From assembly GCF_025822605.1 (NCBI RefSeq), contig NZ_JACKTY010000020.1:218524-282523 (forward strand): DNA of 64,000 bases. The letters run 5' to 3'. Below the pieces are notes generated by a model. That model worked only from the letters and a program-made list of their open reading frames with translations. It was not told the origin of the DNA and searched no databases. Position numbers and translations under genes: made by a program. This DNA comes from Mycolicibacterium komossense (lineage in GTDB: Bacteria > Actinomycetota > Actinomycetes > Mycobacteriales > Mycobacteriaceae). The stretch's first letter is position 1. Every line of letters starts with the position of its first letter. Of this stretch, positions 32,568-44,985 are shown piece after piece.

Positions 32568-33350
32568 ATGGTCCTCGACGGCACCGGTAACCCGCAGTCC
32601 ATCCTGCTTCTGGGCGGCACCTCCGAAATCGGCCTCGCGATCTGCGCGCGCTACCTGCAGAATTCGTCGGCAAGGGTGGTGCTGGCCGACCTGCCGAACC
32701 ATCCGCGCCGCGACGAGGCCATCGCCACGATGGAGGCGGCCGGCGCCAAGTCCGTCGAATGGCTGGACTTTGACGGTGTCGACACCGCAAGCCATCCCGA
32801 GTTGATCGACAATGCTTGGGCCGCCGGCGATGTCGACGTCGCGATCGTGGCGTTCGGCCTGCTCGGCGACGCCGAGGAACTGTGGCAGAACCAGCGCAAA
32901 GCAGTACAGATCGCCGAGATCAACTACACCGCAGCCGTTTCCGTCGGCGTGCTGGTCGGCGAGAAGATGCGGGCCCAGGGCTCCGGCCGGATCATCGCGA
33001 TGAGCTCCGCCGCGGGTGAGCGGGTCCGGCGATCCAACTTCGTCTACGGCTCCACCAAGGCCGGCCTCGACGGCTTCTATCTGGGACTGGGAGAAGCATT
33101 GCGCGAGTTCGGAGTTCGGGTGCTGGTCATCCGTCCCGGGCAGGTACGTACGTCGACGACGATTGCACACTGGAAGGCGACCGGCGCCAAGGAGGCTCCG
33201 TTCACCGTCGACAAGGAGTACGTGGCCAACCTCGCGGTCACCGCGTCGGCCAAGGGGAAGGACCTGGTCTGGGCGCCGGGCGCCTTCCGGTACGTGATGA
33301 TGGTGCTGCGCCACGTCCCGCGTCCCATCTTCCGCAAACTGCCCATCTGA
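32568..33350 (+). CDS. dprE2: DprE2, NAD-dependent DPX reductase
   Basis: A 260-residue short-chain dehydrogenase/reductase. N-terminal nucleotide motif [12 protein letters not shown], catalytic Ser in IAMSSAAGE and the Tyr-x3-Lys pair in [11 protein letters not shown]. It reduces the 2-keto intermediate made by DprE1 to decaprenylphosphoryl arabinose. Begins immediately after the dprE1 stop and ends one base before aftA. Confidence 0.94.
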   Translation: MVLDGTGNPQSILLLGGTSEIGLAICARYLQNSSARVVLADLPNHPRRDEAIATMEAAGAKSVEWLDFDGVDTASHPELIDNAWAAGDVDVAIVAFGLLGDAEELWQNQRKAVQIAEINYTAAVSVGVLVGEKMRAQGSGRIIAMSSAAGERVRRSNFVYGSTKAGLDGFYLGLGEALREFGVRVLVIRPGQVRTSTTIAHWKATGAKEAPFTVDKEYVANLAVTASAKGKDLVWAPGAFRYVMMVLRHVPRPIFRKLPI

Positions 33351-33351
33351 C

Positions 33352-35205
33352 ATGAGAACCGCGCTGGCAGGTGCCGGCAGGACACTCGGCCACATGGTGG
33401 TGGCAGCGGTCGCCACCGTGGTGTTGTCTGCCGTCGCGCTGATCGCGATCGGCCGTGTCCAGTGGCCGGCGTTCCCGTCGTCGAACCAACTGCACGCCCT
33501 GACCACCGTCGGCCAATTCGTCTGCCTGGTCGCCCTGTTGGGCGCGGGACTGCTGTGGCGCCGCGGCCGCCAGCTACTCGCACATGCGACAGCGGTGGTA
33601 TTCCTGGCGGCATTCACCGTGGCGACCATCGCGATGCCGCTGGGCGCGACGAAGTTGTACCTGTTCGGTATCTCCGTCGATCAGCAGTTCCGCACCGAAT
33701 ACATCACCCGCCTGGCCGACAGCCCCGCGTTGCGCGATATGACGTATGCCGGTCTGCCGCCGTTCTACCCGCCGGGCTGGTTCTGGATCGGCGGCCGTGC
33801 GGCCGCACTGACCGGCACCCCGGCGTGGGAGATGTACAAGCCGTGGGCGATCACCTCGATGGCCGTCGCGGTCGTACTGGCATTCGTGCTCTGGACCAAG
33901 CTGATCCGCTTCGAGTACGCCCTGGTCGTGACCACCGCGACCGCGGCGGTCACGCTGGCCTACGCATCGTCCGAGCCCTACAGCGCGATAATCACGGTCC
34001 TGCTGCCGCCGGTGCTGGTGCTGGCATGGTCTGGCCTGCGGGCGCCGAAAACGGGCGGCTGGGGCGCGATCGTCGGCGTCGGGATCTTCCTCGGCGTCAC
34101 CGCGACGTTCTACACACTGCTACTCGGACTCGCCGCGCTCACCTTCACGCTGATGGCGCTCCTGCTGGCGGTAACCCGGCGCTCGTGGCAACCGATCATC
34201 CGCCTGGTCGTCATCGGTGGGATCTCGATCGTCATCGGCCTGATCACCTGGCTGCCGTTCCTGTTGCGCGCCGCCCGTGAACCGCTCACCGGCACCGGCA
34301 GCGCCCAGCACTACCTGCCCGCCGACGGCGCGGTACTGACCTTCCCGATGATGCAGTTCTCACTGCTCGGTGCGCTGTGCATGCTCGGCACGCTCTGGCT
34401 GATCGTCCGCGCCCGGACCTCCGTGCGGGCCGGAGCGCTGGCCATCGGCGTGGTGGCCTTCTATCTGTGGTCGGTGCTGTCGATGCTGACCACGCTCGTC
34501 GGCACGACGCTGCTGTCGTTCCGGCTGCAGCCGACGCTGACCGTGCTGCTGGCCGCCGCAGGAGCGTTCGGCTTCATCGAGGTCACCCTGGCGGCGGCCG
34601 CGCGGTGGAACCGCAACCTCGTCACGGTCGCCGCCGCAATCGGGCTGGTCGGCGCCGTCGCATTCAGCCAGGACATCCCCGACGTGCTGCGCCCCGACCT
34701 CGACGTCGCGTACACCGATACCGACGGCAGCGGGCAACGGGGCGACCGTCGACCACCGGGCGCCGAGAAGTACTACGCCGAGATCGACGCCGCCATCATG
34801 GCCGCGACGGGACGGCCCCGCGACGAAACCGTGGTGTTGACGGCCGACTACAGCTTCCTGTCGTTCTACCCCTACCTGGGCTTTCAAGGTCTGACCTCGC
34901 ATTACGCGAACCCATTGGCGCAGTTCGACAAACGCTCCGCCGCGATCGGCAGCTGGGCTGACATCAAGACCGCCGACACGTTCGTCCAGGCTCTCGACGA
35001 ACTGCCTTGGGAGCCGCCGACCGTCTTCCTGATGCGCCGCGGTGCAGGCGATTCCTACACACTGCGTCTGGCCGAAGACGTCTACCCCAACCAGCCCAAC
35101 GTGCGCCGCTACACCGTCGACCTGGGCTCGGCGCTGTTCGCCGGTCCGCACTTCACCGTCAAGGACATCGGGCCGTTCGTGCTGGCCATCCGGAATCCGC
35201 ATTGA
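33352..35205 (+). CDS. aftA: Arabinofuranosyltransferase AftA
   Basis: A 617-residue GT-C membrane enzyme (Rv3792 orthologue; the M. tuberculosis protein is slightly longer). About 11 membrane helices occupy residues 10-430, followed by an extracytoplasmic domain from near 450 ([18 protein letters not shown] onward). It adds the first arabinofuranose residue to galactan from DPA. The stop overlaps the embC start (TGATG). Confidence 0.93.
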   Translation: MRTALAGAGRTLGHMVVAAVATVVLSAVALIAIGRVQWPAFPSSNQLHALTTVGQFVCLVALLGAGLLWRRGRQLLAHATAVVFLAAFTVATIAMPLGATKLYLFGISVDQQFRTEYITRLADSPALRDMTYAGLPPFYPPGWFWIGGRAAALTGTPAWEMYKPWAITSMAVAVVLAFVLWTKLIRFEYALVVTTATAAVTLAYASSEPYSAIITVLLPPVLVLAWSGLRAPKTGGWGAIVGVGIFLGVTATFYTLLLGLAALTFTLMALLLAVTRRSWQPIIRLVVIGGISIVIGLITWLPFLLRAAREPLTGTGSAQHYLPADGAVLTFPMMQFSLLGALCMLGTLWLIVRARTSVRAGALAIGVVAFYLWSVLSMLTTLVGTTLLSFRLQPTLTVLLAAAGAFGFIEVTLAAAARWNRNLVTVAAAIGLVGAVAFSQDIPDVLRPDLDVAYTDTDGSGQRGDRRPPGAEKYYAEIDAAIMAATGRPRDETVVLTADYSFLSFYPYLGFQGLTSHYANPLAQFDKRSAAIGSWADIKTADTFVQALDELPWEPPTVFLMRRGAGDSYTLRLAEDVYPNQPNVRRYTVDLGSALFAGPHFTVKDIGPFVLAIRNPH

Positions 35206-38200
35206 TGGCCGCAGGGGCGCCGGGCGCACCCCCTCAGACAGGGGAATTACCATCTAGCTCCGTGAACGGCACGGGGACCAACCATCGGACTGCCCGCATG
35301 GTCGCCATCGTCGCCGGACTACTCGGCGCGCTGCTGGCCGTCGCCACCCCGTTCCTGCCGGTCACACAGACCACCGCGGAGCTCAACTGGCCGCAGAACG
35401 GTGTGCTGGACAGCGTCACCGCTCCCCTCATCGGGTACGTCGCCACCGATCTGACGATCACCATCCCGTGCCAGGCCGCCGCGGGATTGGCCGGACCCGA
35501 GAACGCCGCCCGGACGGTCCTGCTCTCGACCGTCCCCAAACAGGCGCCGAAGGCCGTCGACCGGGGACTGCTGATCGAGCGGGTCGGCAACAACCTGCTG
35601 GTCATCGTCAGGAACACCCCTATCGTCACCGCCCCGCTGAGCCAAGTGCTCAGCCCCGCCTGCCGACAACTCGTGTTCACCGCGAAGGCCGACAAGGTCA
35701 CCGGCGAATTCGTCGGCCTCGTCGAGGGTCCCGATCAGGACGACCCCGGCCAACCGCTGCGCGGCGAGCGCACCGGGTACGACTTCCGGCCGCAGATCGT
35801 CGGCGTCTTCACCGATCTGTCGGGGCCCGCCCCGCCCGGGTTGAAGCTCTCCGCGACGATCGACTCCCGCTACAGCAGTTCGCCGACGGTGCTGAAGATG
35901 CTGGCGATGATCGTCGGGGTGGCCCTGACGGTCATCGCGCTCGGTGCGCTGCACGTGCTGGACACCGACGACGGCATGCGGCACCGCCGCTTCCTGCCGA
36001 CCCACTGGTGGTCGATCAAACCGTTGGACGGCGTGGTCACCGCGATGCTCGTCTGGTGGCATTTCGTGGGCGCCAACACCTCCGACGACGGCTACATCCT
36101 GACGATGGCCCGGGTGTCGGAGCATGCCGGCTACATGGCCAACTACTACCGCTGGTTCGGCACCCCGGAAGCACCGTTCGGCTGGTACTACGACCTGCTG
36201 GCGTTGTGGGCCCATGTCAGCACCCACAGCGTCTGGGTGCGGCTCCCGACCCTGCTGATCGGGCTGGCCTCCTGGTGGGTGATCAGCCGTGAGGTGATTC
36301 CCCGCCTGGGCGCCTCCGTCAAACGCAACCGGGTGGCGGCGTGGACGGCCGCCGGCATGTTCCTGGCCTTCTGGCTGCCGCTGAACAACGGGTTGCGGCC
36401 CGAGCCGATCATCGCGCTCGGCCTCCTGCTGACCTGGTGCTCGGTGGAGCGGGGGGTGGCGACCAGTCGGCTGCTTCCGGTGGCGATCGCCATCATCATC
36501 GGCGCCCTGACGCTGTTCTCCGGGCCCACCGGAATCGCCGCCGTCGGTGCCCTGTTGGTCGCGATCGGCCCGCTGAAAACGATTGTCGCCCGGCATACTT
36601 CACGGTTCGGCTACCTGGCTCTGCTGGCGCCGATCCTGGCCGCCTGCACCGTCACGATCATCCTGATCTTCCGCGACCAAACCTTCATCGGCGAGCTGCA
36701 GGCCAGCTCGTTCAAATCCGCGGTCGGTCCGAGCCTGGCCTGGTTCGACGAGCACATCCGCTACGAGCGCCTGTTCACCACCAGCCCAGACGGTTCGGTG
36801 GCCCGGCGCTTCGCAGTTCTGACCCTGCTGCTGGCCCTGGCCGTCTCCGTGGCGATGACGCTACGCAAGGGCCGGATCCCCGGCACCGCAGCGGGTCCCA
36901 GCCTGCGCATCATCGGCATCACGATCATCTCGTTCCTGGCGATGATGTTCACCCCCACGAAGTGGACCCATCACTTCGGCGTCTTCGCCGGCCTGGCCGG
37001 GTCGCTGGGCGCACTGGCCGCCGTCGCCGTGAGTGCGGCCGCGATGCGCTCGCGACGTAACCGGGCGCTGTTTGCCGCGGTCGTGCTGTTCCTGACCGGC
37101 CTGTCGTTCGCCACCGTCAACGGCTGGTGGTACGTCTCCAATTTCGGTGTGCCGTGGTCGAATTCCTTCCCCGAGTGGCACTTCGGCTTCACCACCATGC
37201 TGCTCGGGTTGTCGGTGGTCGCCCTCCTAGTCGCCGCCTGGTTCCATTTCAACGGCCGCGACCACTCGCCGACCGACGGTGACGGGCCCCGCTGGCGCCG
37301 AATCACCCAGGCCCCATTGATGATTGCCGCGTGGGCCCTGGTGCTGTTCGAGGTGGTGTCACTGACGCTCGGAATGACCGAGCAGTACCCCGCCTGGAGT
37401 GTCGGGCGGTCCAATCTCGAGGCGCTCACCGGTAAGACCTGCGGCCTGGCCAATGACGTTCTGGTGGAACAGGACCCGAACGTCGGCCTACTCACCCCGA
37501 TCGGAGTTCCCGTCGCCGACGGACTGGGCACCGCGGCCACCTCCACCGGCTTCAGCCCGAACGGCATCCCCGTCGACGTGTCGGCGGACCCGGTCATCGG
37601 TCAGCAGGAGGACAACTTCGCCGACACCTCCAGTTCGAGCGACACCGGCGGCGAAGAAGACTCCCGAGGCGGGATCACCCCGTCGGCCGGGATCAACGGT
37701 TCCCGCGCGCGCCTGCCGTTCGGCCTCGACCCCGCCCGCACCCCGATCATGGGCAGCTGGCGCAGCGGAGCCCAGCAGCCTGCACTGTTGCGCAGCGCGT
37801 GGTACCCGCTGCCCCCGCGCGACCAAGCCGGACCGCTGCTGGTGGTGTCCGCGGCCGGCCGGTTCGACGCCTCGGATCTGATGGTGCAGTGGACCACCGG
37901 CGACGAAGCCGAGTCCGAACCCAAGGGAGCCATCGGTTTCGGTGATGTCGGCTCGGCGCCCGCCTGGCGCAACCTGCGGGCCCCATTGTCGGGCATCCCG
38001 TCCGACGCCACCCGGATCCGGTTGGTGGCCAAGGACAACGACCTCTCCCCGACGCACTGGATCGCCCTGACCCCGCCCCGGATCCCACAGCTGCGCACCC
38101 TGCAGGACGTCGTCGGATCGCAGGATCCGGTGCTGCTGGACTGGCTGGTCGGCATGGCGTTCCCGTGCCAGCGGCCGTTCGGTCACCAGTACGGCGTCAC

Positions 38201-38474
38201 CGAGGTACCGAAGTGGCGGATCCTGCCCGACCGGTTCGGCGCCGAGGCCAACTCACCTGTGATGGACAACATCGGCGGCGGTCCGCTGGGCATCAGCGAG
38301 CTGCTGTTCCGCGCCACCACCGTCCCGACCTACCTCAAGGACGACTGGTTCCGCGACTGGGGCTCCCTGCAGCAGCTCAACCTCTTCTATCCCGCCGCCC
38401 AGCCCGCCCGACTCGACCTGGGCACGGCAACGCGCAGCGGTCTGTGGAGTCCGGCACCTCTACGGCCGACATAG
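35205..38474 (+). CDS. embC: Arabinosyltransferase EmbC
   Basis: A 1089-residue GT-C arabinosyltransferase (usual length about 1090). N-terminal TM helix (MVAIVAGLLGALLAVATPF), first extracytoplasmic domain, then the catalytic Asp pair in NTSDDGYILTMARV (first Asp 294) and further membrane helices, ending in a large C-terminal carbohydrate-binding domain from about 740. EmbC extends the arabinan of lipoarabinomannan. ATG at 35205 overlaps the aftA stop. Confidence 0.94.
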   Translation: MAAGAPGAPPQTGELPSSSVNGTGTNHRTARMVAIVAGLLGALLAVATPFLPVTQTTAELNWPQNGVLDSVTAPLIGYVATDLTITIPCQAAAGLAGPENAARTVLLSTVPKQAPKAVDRGLLIERVGNNLLVIVRNTPIVTAPLSQVLSPACRQLVFTAKADKVTGEFVGLVEGPDQDDPGQPLRGERTGYDFRPQIVGVFTDLSGPAPPGLKLSATIDSRYSSSPTVLKMLAMIVGVALTVIALGALHVLDTDDGMRHRRFLPTHWWSIKPLDGVVTAMLVWWHFVGANTSDDGYILTMARVSEHAGYMANYYRWFGTPEAPFGWYYDLLALWAHVSTHSVWVRLPTLLIGLASWWVISREVIPRLGASVKRNRVAAWTAAGMFLAFWLPLNNGLRPEPIIALGLLLTWCSVERGVATSRLLPVAIAIIIGALTLFSGPTGIAAVGALLVAIGPLKTIVARHTSRFGYLALLAPILAACTVTIILIFRDQTFIGELQASSFKSAVGPSLAWFDEHIRYERLFTTSPDGSVARRFAVLTLLLALAVSVAMTLRKGRIPGTAAGPSLRIIGITIISFLAMMFTPTKWTHHFGVFAGLAGSLGALAAVAVSAAAMRSRRNRALFAAVVLFLTGLSFATVNGWWYVSNFGVPWSNSFPEWHFGFTTMLLGLSVVALLVAAWFHFNGRDHSPTDGDGPRWRRITQAPLMIAAWALVLFEVVSLTLGMTEQYPAWSVGRSNLEALTGKTCGLANDVLVEQDPNVGLLTPIGVPVADGLGTAATSTGFSPNGIPVDVSADPVIGQQEDNFADTSSSSDTGGEEDSRGGITPSAGINGSRARLPFGLDPARTPIMGSWRSGAQQPALLRSAWYPLPPRDQAGPLLVVSAAGRFDASDLMVQWTTGDEAESEPKGAIGFGDVGSAPAWRNLRAPLSGIPSDATRIRLVAKDNDLSPTHWIALTPPRIPQLRTLQDVVGSQDPVLLDWLVGMAFPCQRPFGHQYGVTEVPKWRILPDRFGAEANSPVMDNIGGGPLGISELLFRATTVPTYLKDDWFRDWGSLQQLNLFYPAAQPARLDLGTATRSGLWSPAPLRPT

Positions 38475-38540
38475 CTGAGAAAACAGGCAATCACAGGCGT
38501 GGCACGGCCCCGCATCGTGAACGCACCTAAGTACGTCGCC

Positions 38541-38546
38541 TACCAT
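38541..38546 (+). promoter_or_regulatory. -10 element of an embAB promoter
   Basis: TACCAT (TANNNT) ends 8 nt before the embA GTG in the 80-bp embC-embA gap. The start of transcription would fall at or next to the start codon. In M. tuberculosis this gap also holds an embA promoter, where mutations affect ethambutol response. Confidence 0.5.
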
Positions 38547-38554
38547 CGAGCCTC

Positions 38555-41500
38555 GTGCCCGCCCACCGCATCGCCCGTCTGGTCGCTGTCATAGCGGGTA
38601 TCGCAGGCGTCCTGCTCTGCGGGATCGTGCCGCTGCTGCCGGTCGAACAGACCACCGCGACCATCCAGTGGCCACAGGCTGCCGGCCCGGACGGACTCGT
38701 CGCCGACGTGACCGCACCGCTGGTCTCCGGCGCCCCCCAAGCCCTCGACGTGTCCATCCCCTGCCAGGCCATCGCCACCCTGCCCGCAGCAGGCGGCCTC
38801 GTCTTCTCGACTGTGCCGGCCAACGGCATCGACGCGAGCCGCAACGGGCTGTTCGTGCGAGCCGACGCGGATACCGTCGTCGTCGCCTTCCGGGACACCG
38901 TCGCGGCGGTCGCGCCACGGTCGGCCGTCGCCTCCGGGACCTGCAGCGCCCTGCACATCTGGGCCAACGCCGGCAGCGTCGGCGCCGACTTCGTCGGCCT
39001 GCCCGGCGCCACCGGCACCGTGTCCGCCGACAAGAAGCCCCAGGTGGCGGGGATCTTCACCGAGCTAAAGGTGGCCGCGCAGCCCGGCCTGTCCGCGCGC
39101 ATCGACATCGACACCCGGTTCATCACCTCCCCGACCGTGCTCAAGCTCGCAGCCGAGATCCTCGGCGTGCTGTGCGTCATCGCCTCCATCACCGCCCTGG
39201 CCGTGCTGGACCGACAGGGTGGCCGCCGCGTCGCGCACGCCTGGACGCGGCTGTGGCGGGTCGGCTGGGCCACGTGGCTGGCGGACGTCGGCGTCATCGG
39301 CACGCTGCTGGTGTGGCATGTCATCGGTGCGCTGTCGTCCGACGACGGCTACAACCTCACCATCGCGCGAGTGGCCGACCAGGCCGGCTACGTCACGAAC
39401 TACTTCCGTTACTTCGGCGCCACCGAGGCGCCGTTCGACTGGTACCAGTCCGTGCTGGCCCAGTTCGCCGCCATCAGCACTGCCAGCGTGTGGATGCGGA
39501 TTCCCGCGACGCTGGCCGGTATCGGCACCTGGCTGATCCTCAGCCGTTGGGTGCTGCCCCGGCTGGGGCGGGCGCTGGCGGTCAACCGGGTGACGATGTG
39601 GACCACGGGTGCGGTCTTCCTGGCCGCCTGGCTGCCGTTCAACAACGGGTTGCGCCCTGAACCGCTGATCGCCTTCGGCACCATCGCGACGTGGGCGCTG
39701 GTCGAATACGCCATCGCGACGCGACGTACCTGGCCTGCCGCGGTGGCGATCGTCGTCGCGGTGTTCAGCGTGACGCTGGCGCCGCAGGGCCTGATCGCGC
39801 TGGCCCCGCTCCTGGTCGGCGGCCGCGCCGTCGCCGGTGTCATCCGTCGCAGACGCGCGGAGGGCCGCCTGGCGGTGCTGGCATCGGTGATTCCGTTGGC
39901 GGCCGCACTGTCCCTGATCTTCGTGGTGGTGTTCCGCGATCAGACCCTGGCGTCCATCGCCGAGTCGGCCCGCATCAAGTACAAGGTGGGACCCACGATC
40001 CCCTGGTACCAGGACTTCCTGCGCTACTACTTCCTGACCGTCGAGGACAGCGTCGACGGATCCCTGACCCGACGCTTCGCGGTGCTGGTTCTGCTGCTCT
40101 GCCTGTTCGGCATGCTCGCGGTGCTGTTGCGTCGCGGCCGCGTTCCCGGCGCGGGCAGCGGGCCGACGTGGCGGCTGATCGGCGCTGTCGCGGTGGGGCT
40201 CCTGCTCCTGACGTTCACCCCCACCAAATGGGCCGTGCAGTTCGGCGTGTTCGCGGGGCTGGCCGGAGCGCTGGGCGGGGTGACCGCATTCACGTTCGCC
40301 CGGGTGGGCCTGCACAGTCGTCGAAATCTCGCGCTATACGTGACCGCTCTGCTGTTCGTGCTGGCCTGGGCGACATCCGGGCTCAACTCCTGGTTCTACG
40401 TCAGTAGTTACGGCGTTCCCTGGTTCGACCGGCAGCCGGTGCTGGCCGGGCACCCGGTGACGACGATGTTCCTGGCATTGGCCATCCTCACCGGCCTGCT
40501 GGCAGGGTGGCTGCACTTCCGGCTGGACTACGCCGGGCACACCGAGGTCGCCAACACCGGGCGAAACCGCGCGCTGGCCTCGACCCCACTGCTGGTGGTG
40601 GCCGTAGTGATGGTGGTCCTGGAAGTCGGCTCCCTACTCAAGGGCGCCGCGCAGCGCTATCCGCTGTACTCCGTCGCCAAGGCGAACGCCGCGGCGCTGA
40701 GCTCTGGGCTGTCGAACGCCAGTTGCGCCATGGCCGATGACGTTCTGGTCGAGGCGGACACTAACGCCGGCATGCTGACGCCCGTCCCGGGGCAGCCGGT
40801 CGGCATCTACGGTCCACTCGGCGGGCAGAATCCTGTCGGGTTCACCCCCAACGGGATCAGCGACAGCCTCGCACCGCCGCACCCCGTCGTCGCCAACCCG
40901 GGCACGGTCAACTCCGACGGTGACCCCGACAAGCCGAACGTCGGGATCGGCTTCGCCGCCGGCACCGGCGGTGGCTACGGCCCGGTCGGCGTCAACGGTT
41001 CGCGGGTGTTCCTGCCGTTCGGGCTCGACCCGCAGCGCACCCCCGTGATGGGCAGCTACGGCGAGAATTCCGTGGCCGCCAAGGCCACCTCGGCCTGGTA
41101 CCAGTTGCCCCCGCGCAGCCCGGATCGGCCGCTGGTCACCGTCGCCGCGGCCGGCGCCATCTGGTACTACGACGAGGAACACGAGTTCCACTACGGCCAA
41201 TCACTGAAGTTGGAGTGGGGCGTGCACCGGCCGGACGGCAGTTACCAGGCGCTCGGACAGGTCCAGCCCATCGACGTGTTCGCCCAATATGCTTGGCGCA
41301 ACCTGCGTTTCCCGCTGGCATGGGCGCCGCCGGAGGCCAACGTCGCCCGCATCGTCGCCGACGATCCCAACCTCAGCACCGATCAGTGGTTCGGCTTCAC
41401 CCCGCCGCGGGTGCCCCAGCTGCAGACCGCGCAGAGCTTCCTCGGCTCGCAGACACCGGTCCTGATGGACATCGCGACAGCCGCGAACTTCCCATGCCAG

Positions 41501-41815
41501 CGCCCGTTCTCGGAGCACCTCGGGGTCGCCGAATTGCCCGAGTTCCGCATCCTGCCGAACGCCAAACAGGTTGTGGTGTCCTCGAATCAGTGGCAGTCCG
41601 CGCAGAAGGGCGGCCCGTTCCTGTTCATCCAGGCGCTGCTGAGCACCACGGCGGTCCCGACGTACCTGCAAGGCGACTGGTACCGGGACTGGGGTTCGAT
41701 CGAACGTTATAACCGCGTCGTCCCCGCGACGCAGGCGCCCAACGCCGTCATCGACGAGGGCACCATGAGCGTCTTCGGCTGGCACCGCAGCGGACCGATC
41801 CGGGCCCTGCCATGA
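38555..41815 (+). CDS. embA: Arabinosyltransferase EmbA
   Basis: A 1086-residue GT-C enzyme. Same plan as EmbC: signal-anchor helix ([19 protein letters not shown]), catalytic Asp pair in [14 protein letters not shown] (first Asp 263), multiple membrane helices, [11 protein letters not shown] motif near 550, C-terminal sugar-binding domain. EmbA works with EmbB on the Ara6 end of arabinogalactan. GTG start, as in the M. tuberculosis gene. Overlaps embB by ATGA. Confidence 0.94.
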   Translation: MPAHRIARLVAVIAGIAGVLLCGIVPLLPVEQTTATIQWPQAAGPDGLVADVTAPLVSGAPQALDVSIPCQAIATLPAAGGLVFSTVPANGIDASRNGLFVRADADTVVVAFRDTVAAVAPRSAVASGTCSALHIWANAGSVGADFVGLPGATGTVSADKKPQVAGIFTELKVAAQPGLSARIDIDTRFITSPTVLKLAAEILGVLCVIASITALAVLDRQGGRRVAHAWTRLWRVGWATWLADVGVIGTLLVWHVIGALSSDDGYNLTIARVADQAGYVTNYFRYFGATEAPFDWYQSVLAQFAAISTASVWMRIPATLAGIGTWLILSRWVLPRLGRALAVNRVTMWTTGAVFLAAWLPFNNGLRPEPLIAFGTIATWALVEYAIATRRTWPAAVAIVVAVFSVTLAPQGLIALAPLLVGGRAVAGVIRRRRAEGRLAVLASVIPLAAALSLIFVVVFRDQTLASIAESARIKYKVGPTIPWYQDFLRYYFLTVEDSVDGSLTRRFAVLVLLLCLFGMLAVLLRRGRVPGAGSGPTWRLIGAVAVGLLLLTFTPTKWAVQFGVFAGLAGALGGVTAFTFARVGLHSRRNLALYVTALLFVLAWATSGLNSWFYVSSYGVPWFDRQPVLAGHPVTTMFLALAILTGLLAGWLHFRLDYAGHTEVANTGRNRALASTPLLVVAVVMVVLEVGSLLKGAAQRYPLYSVAKANAAALSSGLSNASCAMADDVLVEADTNAGMLTPVPGQPVGIYGPLGGQNPVGFTPNGISDSLAPPHPVVANPGTVNSDGDPDKPNVGIGFAAGTGGGYGPVGVNGSRVFLPFGLDPQRTPVMGSYGENSVAAKATSAWYQLPPRSPDRPLVTVAAAGAIWYYDEEHEFHYGQSLKLEWGVHRPDGSYQALGQVQPIDVFAQYAWRNLRFPLAWAPPEANVARIVADDPNLSTDQWFGFTPPRVPQLQTAQSFLGSQTPVLMDIATAANFPCQRPFSEHLGVAELPEFRILPNAKQVVVSSNQWQSAQKGGPFLFIQALLSTTAVPTYLQGDWYRDWGSIERYNRVVPATQAPNAVIDEGTMSVFGWHRSGPIRALP

Positions 41816-44800
41816 GTGACGTCAAGATCACCCGCTGGGTCGCGATGATCGCGGGCCTGATCGGTTTCCTGCTGTCGGTGGCGACCCCGGTGCTGCCGGT
41901 CACCCAGACCACGGCCACCCTGAACTGGCCGCAGGCCGGCGAGCTCACCAATGTCACCGCGCCGCTGATCAGCTTGTCGCCGGTATCGATGACGGCGACG
42001 ATTCCGTGCCAGGTCATCCGCGATATGCCTGCCGAGGGCGGCCTGGTGCTCGGCACCGCGCCGCCCAAGGGCAAAGATGCGCCCCTGAACGCCCTGTTCG
42101 TCAACGTCACCACGCAGCGGGTCGACATCACCGACCGCAATGTGGTGGTCGCCAGCGTGCCGCGCGCCGACGTGGTCTCCCCCGCCTGCCAGAAGATCCA
42201 GATCACCTCGAGCACCGCAGGCACCTTCGCGACCTTCGTCGGGCTCAAGAAGTCCGACGGCTCGGCGCAGTCGTCCGGATTCGCCGACCCGAACCTGCGG
42301 CCCGCCATCGTCGGTGTCTTCACCGACCTGACAGGTGCTGCGCCCCAGGGTCTTTCGCTCTCGGCCACCATCGACACCCGGTTCACCACCAGCCCCACCC
42401 CGCTGAAGCTGACAGCGATGGCGCTGGCCGTACTGGCGACCATCGTTGCGTTGGTGGCGCTGTGGCGGCTCGACCAACTCGACGGCCGTCGGATGCAGCG
42501 CATCATCCCAGCCCGCTGGCGGACCTTCACCGCCGTCGACGCAGGAGTGATCGGCGGGTTCCTGCTCTGGCATGTGTTGGGCGCCAACTCGTCCGACGAC
42601 GGCTACATCCTGCAGATGGCGCGCGTCGCCGACCATGCCGGCTACATGACGAACTACTTCCGCTGGTTCGGTAGCCCCGAGGATCCGTTCGGCTGGTTCT
42701 ACAACGTGCTGGCACTGATGACCCACGTCAGCGACGCCAGCATCTGGATGCGGTTGCCGGACTTGATCTGTGCGCTGGTCTGCTGGCTGCTGCTGTCCCG
42801 TGAGGTGCTGCCCCGGCTCGGACCCGCCGTGATCGCCAGTAGGCCCGCCCTGTGGGCGGCCGGCCTGGTGTTGATGGCCGCCTGGATGCCGTTCAACAAC
42901 GGGCTGCGTCCCGAGGGCCAGATCGCCACCGGCGCGCTGATCACCTACGTGCTCATCGAGCGGGCCATCGGGTCCGGGCGTCTGACACCGGCGGCGCTGG
43001 CCATCACCGTGGCCGCCTTCACCCTCGGCATCCAGCCGACCGGCCTGATCGCGGTGGCCGCGCTGCTCGCCGGCGGCCGACCGATCGTGCGCATCCTGGT
43101 TCGCCGCCGCACAATGGTGGGCACCTGGCCGCTGATCCTGCCGCTGCTCGCCGCGGGAACCGTGATCCTGACCGCCGTCTTCGCCGACCAGACGCTGTCG
43201 ACGGTCTTGGAAGCCACCAGGATTCGCACCGCCATCGGGCCGAGTCAGGCCTGGTACACCGAGAACCTGCGCTACTACTACCTGATCCTGCCGACGGTCG
43301 ACGGCTCACTGTCGCGGCGGTTCGGCTTCCTGATCACTGCGCTGAGCCTGTTCACCGCCATGTTCATCATGCTGCGCCGCAAGCGGATACCCGGCGTCGC
43401 CCGAGGGCCGGTGTGGCGCCTGATGGGCATCATCTTCGGCACCGTGTTCTTCCTGATGTTCACCCCCACCAAGTGGGTGCACCACTTCGGCCTGTTCGCG
43501 GCGGTGGGGGCCGCGATGGCGGCGGTGACGACGGTGCTGGTGTCCCCGGCGGTACTGCGCTGGTCGCGTAACCGGATGGCGTTCCTGGCGGCGCTGATGT
43601 TCATCCTGGCGCTGTGCTGGGCGACCACCAACGGCTGGTGGTACGTCTCGAGCTACGGCGTGCCGTTCAACAACGCGAAACCGGCCATCGCCGGAATCAC
43701 GATCAGCACACTGTTTCTCGCCCTGTTCGTCATCGTCGCGATCTACGCGGCCTGGCTGCACTTCGCGCCCCGTGACCGCGGCGAAGGCCGGGTGGCGCGG
43801 CTGCTGACCGCCGCGCCGATCCCGCTGGTGGCCGGGTTCATGGTGCTCGCGTTCGTCGCGTCACTGGTGATCGGAGTGGTACGCCAGTATCCGACCTTCT
43901 CCAACGGCTGGTCCAATGTGCGCGCGTTCGCCGGTGGCTGCGGCCTGGCCGACGACGTGCTGGTGGAACCCGACGCCAACGCCGGATTCCTGACGCCGCT
44001 GCCGGGCTCGTTCGGGCCACTCGGGCCACTCGGCGGAGACAAGCCGGTCGGCTTCACCCCGAACGGTGTACCGGATCACATTGTCGCCGAGGCGATTCGG
44101 ATGGACAACCCGATGCCGGGTACCGACGACGACTGGAATCAGCCGGTGGCGCTGAAGACGCCTGGCATCAACGGCTCGACTGTGCCGCTGCCCTACGGCC
44201 TCGACCCGTCGCGTGTTCCGCTCGCCGGCAGCTATATCAGCGGCCCGCAGCAGCAGGCGACGCTGAACTCCGCGTGGTACCAGTTGCCCCCACGCGACGA
44301 TGCACATCCGTTGGTGGTGGTCACCGCGGCCGGCACCATCACCGGCATCAGCGTGTTCAACGGACTCACCCAGGGCCAGTCCGTCGAACTCGAATACGGA
44401 CACGCCGGACCTTCCGGCGCACCGATCCCGACCGGCCGAGTCACGCCCTATGACCTGGGACCGGCGCCGTCCTGGCGCAATCTGAGGTTCCCGCGCGATC
44501 AGATCCCGGCCGACGCCACCTATGTCCGGGTGATCGCCGAGGACAAGTCACTCACCCCAGGCGACTGGATCGCCGTCACGCCGCCGCGGGTCCCCGACGT
44601 GAAATCGGTGCAGGAGTTCGTCGGCTCGCAGCAGCCCGTGCTGATGGACTGGGCCGTCGGCCTGGCGTTCCCCTGCCAGCAGCCGATGCTGCACGCCGAC
44701 GGCGTCACCGAGGTACCCAAGTTCCGGATCACCCCGGATTACGACGCCAAGCGCAAGGACACCGACACCTGGGAGGACGGCATCAACGGCGGCCTACTCG

Positions 44801-44985
44801 GTATCACCGATGTGCTGCTGCGCGCCCATGTGATGGCGACCTACCTCTCGCGCGACTGGGGCCGCGACTGGGGCTCGCTGCGTCAGTTCAGCAGCATCGT
44901 CGACGCCAGCCCCGCACAGATCGATCTGGGCACCGCCACCCGCAGCGGACTGTGGAGTCCGGGCCAGATCCGCATCAAGCCCTGA
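41812..44985 (+). CDS. embB: Arabinosyltransferase EmbB
   Basis: A 1057-residue GT-C enzyme, about 40 residues shorter than M. tuberculosis EmbB because it has a shorter N-terminus and a shorter loop near residue 230. The ethambutol-determining region reads [20 protein letters not shown]; Ile266, Leu267 and Met269 correspond to Ile303, Leu304 and Met306. These are the susceptible-type residues, not the Gln/Met pair of naturally resistant mycobacteria. Glutamine replaces Gly305. It forms arabinan branches with EmbA. Its stop overlaps the next gene. Confidence 0.95.
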   Translation: MSDVKITRWVAMIAGLIGFLLSVATPVLPVTQTTATLNWPQAGELTNVTAPLISLSPVSMTATIPCQVIRDMPAEGGLVLGTAPPKGKDAPLNALFVNVTTQRVDITDRNVVVASVPRADVVSPACQKIQITSSTAGTFATFVGLKKSDGSAQSSGFADPNLRPAIVGVFTDLTGAAPQGLSLSATIDTRFTTSPTPLKLTAMALAVLATIVALVALWRLDQLDGRRMQRIIPARWRTFTAVDAGVIGGFLLWHVLGANSSDDGYILQMARVADHAGYMTNYFRWFGSPEDPFGWFYNVLALMTHVSDASIWMRLPDLICALVCWLLLSREVLPRLGPAVIASRPALWAAGLVLMAAWMPFNNGLRPEGQIATGALITYVLIERAIGSGRLTPAALAITVAAFTLGIQPTGLIAVAALLAGGRPIVRILVRRRTMVGTWPLILPLLAAGTVILTAVFADQTLSTVLEATRIRTAIGPSQAWYTENLRYYYLILPTVDGSLSRRFGFLITALSLFTAMFIMLRRKRIPGVARGPVWRLMGIIFGTVFFLMFTPTKWVHHFGLFAAVGAAMAAVTTVLVSPAVLRWSRNRMAFLAALMFILALCWATTNGWWYVSSYGVPFNNAKPAIAGITISTLFLALFVIVAIYAAWLHFAPRDRGEGRVARLLTAAPIPLVAGFMVLAFVASLVIGVVRQYPTFSNGWSNVRAFAGGCGLADDVLVEPDANAGFLTPLPGSFGPLGPLGGDKPVGFTPNGVPDHIVAEAIRMDNPMPGTDDDWNQPVALKTPGINGSTVPLPYGLDPSRVPLAGSYISGPQQQATLNSAWYQLPPRDDAHPLVVVTAAGTITGISVFNGLTQGQSVELEYGHAGPSGAPIPTGRVTPYDLGPAPSWRNLRFPRDQIPADATYVRVIAEDKSLTPGDWIAVTPPRVPDVKSVQEFVGSQQPVLMDWAVGLAFPCQQPMLHADGVTEVPKFRITPDYDAKRKDTDTWEDGINGGLLGITDVLLRAHVMATYLSRDWGRDWGSLRQFSSIVDASPAQIDLGTATRSGLWSPGQIRIKP

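Noticed and set aside
31947..41785. Very long open frames on the strand opposite the dprE1-emb genes (for example 31947-33629, 35319-36596, 39065-40315)
   Set aside because: They are mirror frames of high-GC genes with strong codon bias. Their products are Arg/His/Asp-rich and match no family, while the opposite strand encodes clear full-length enzymes.
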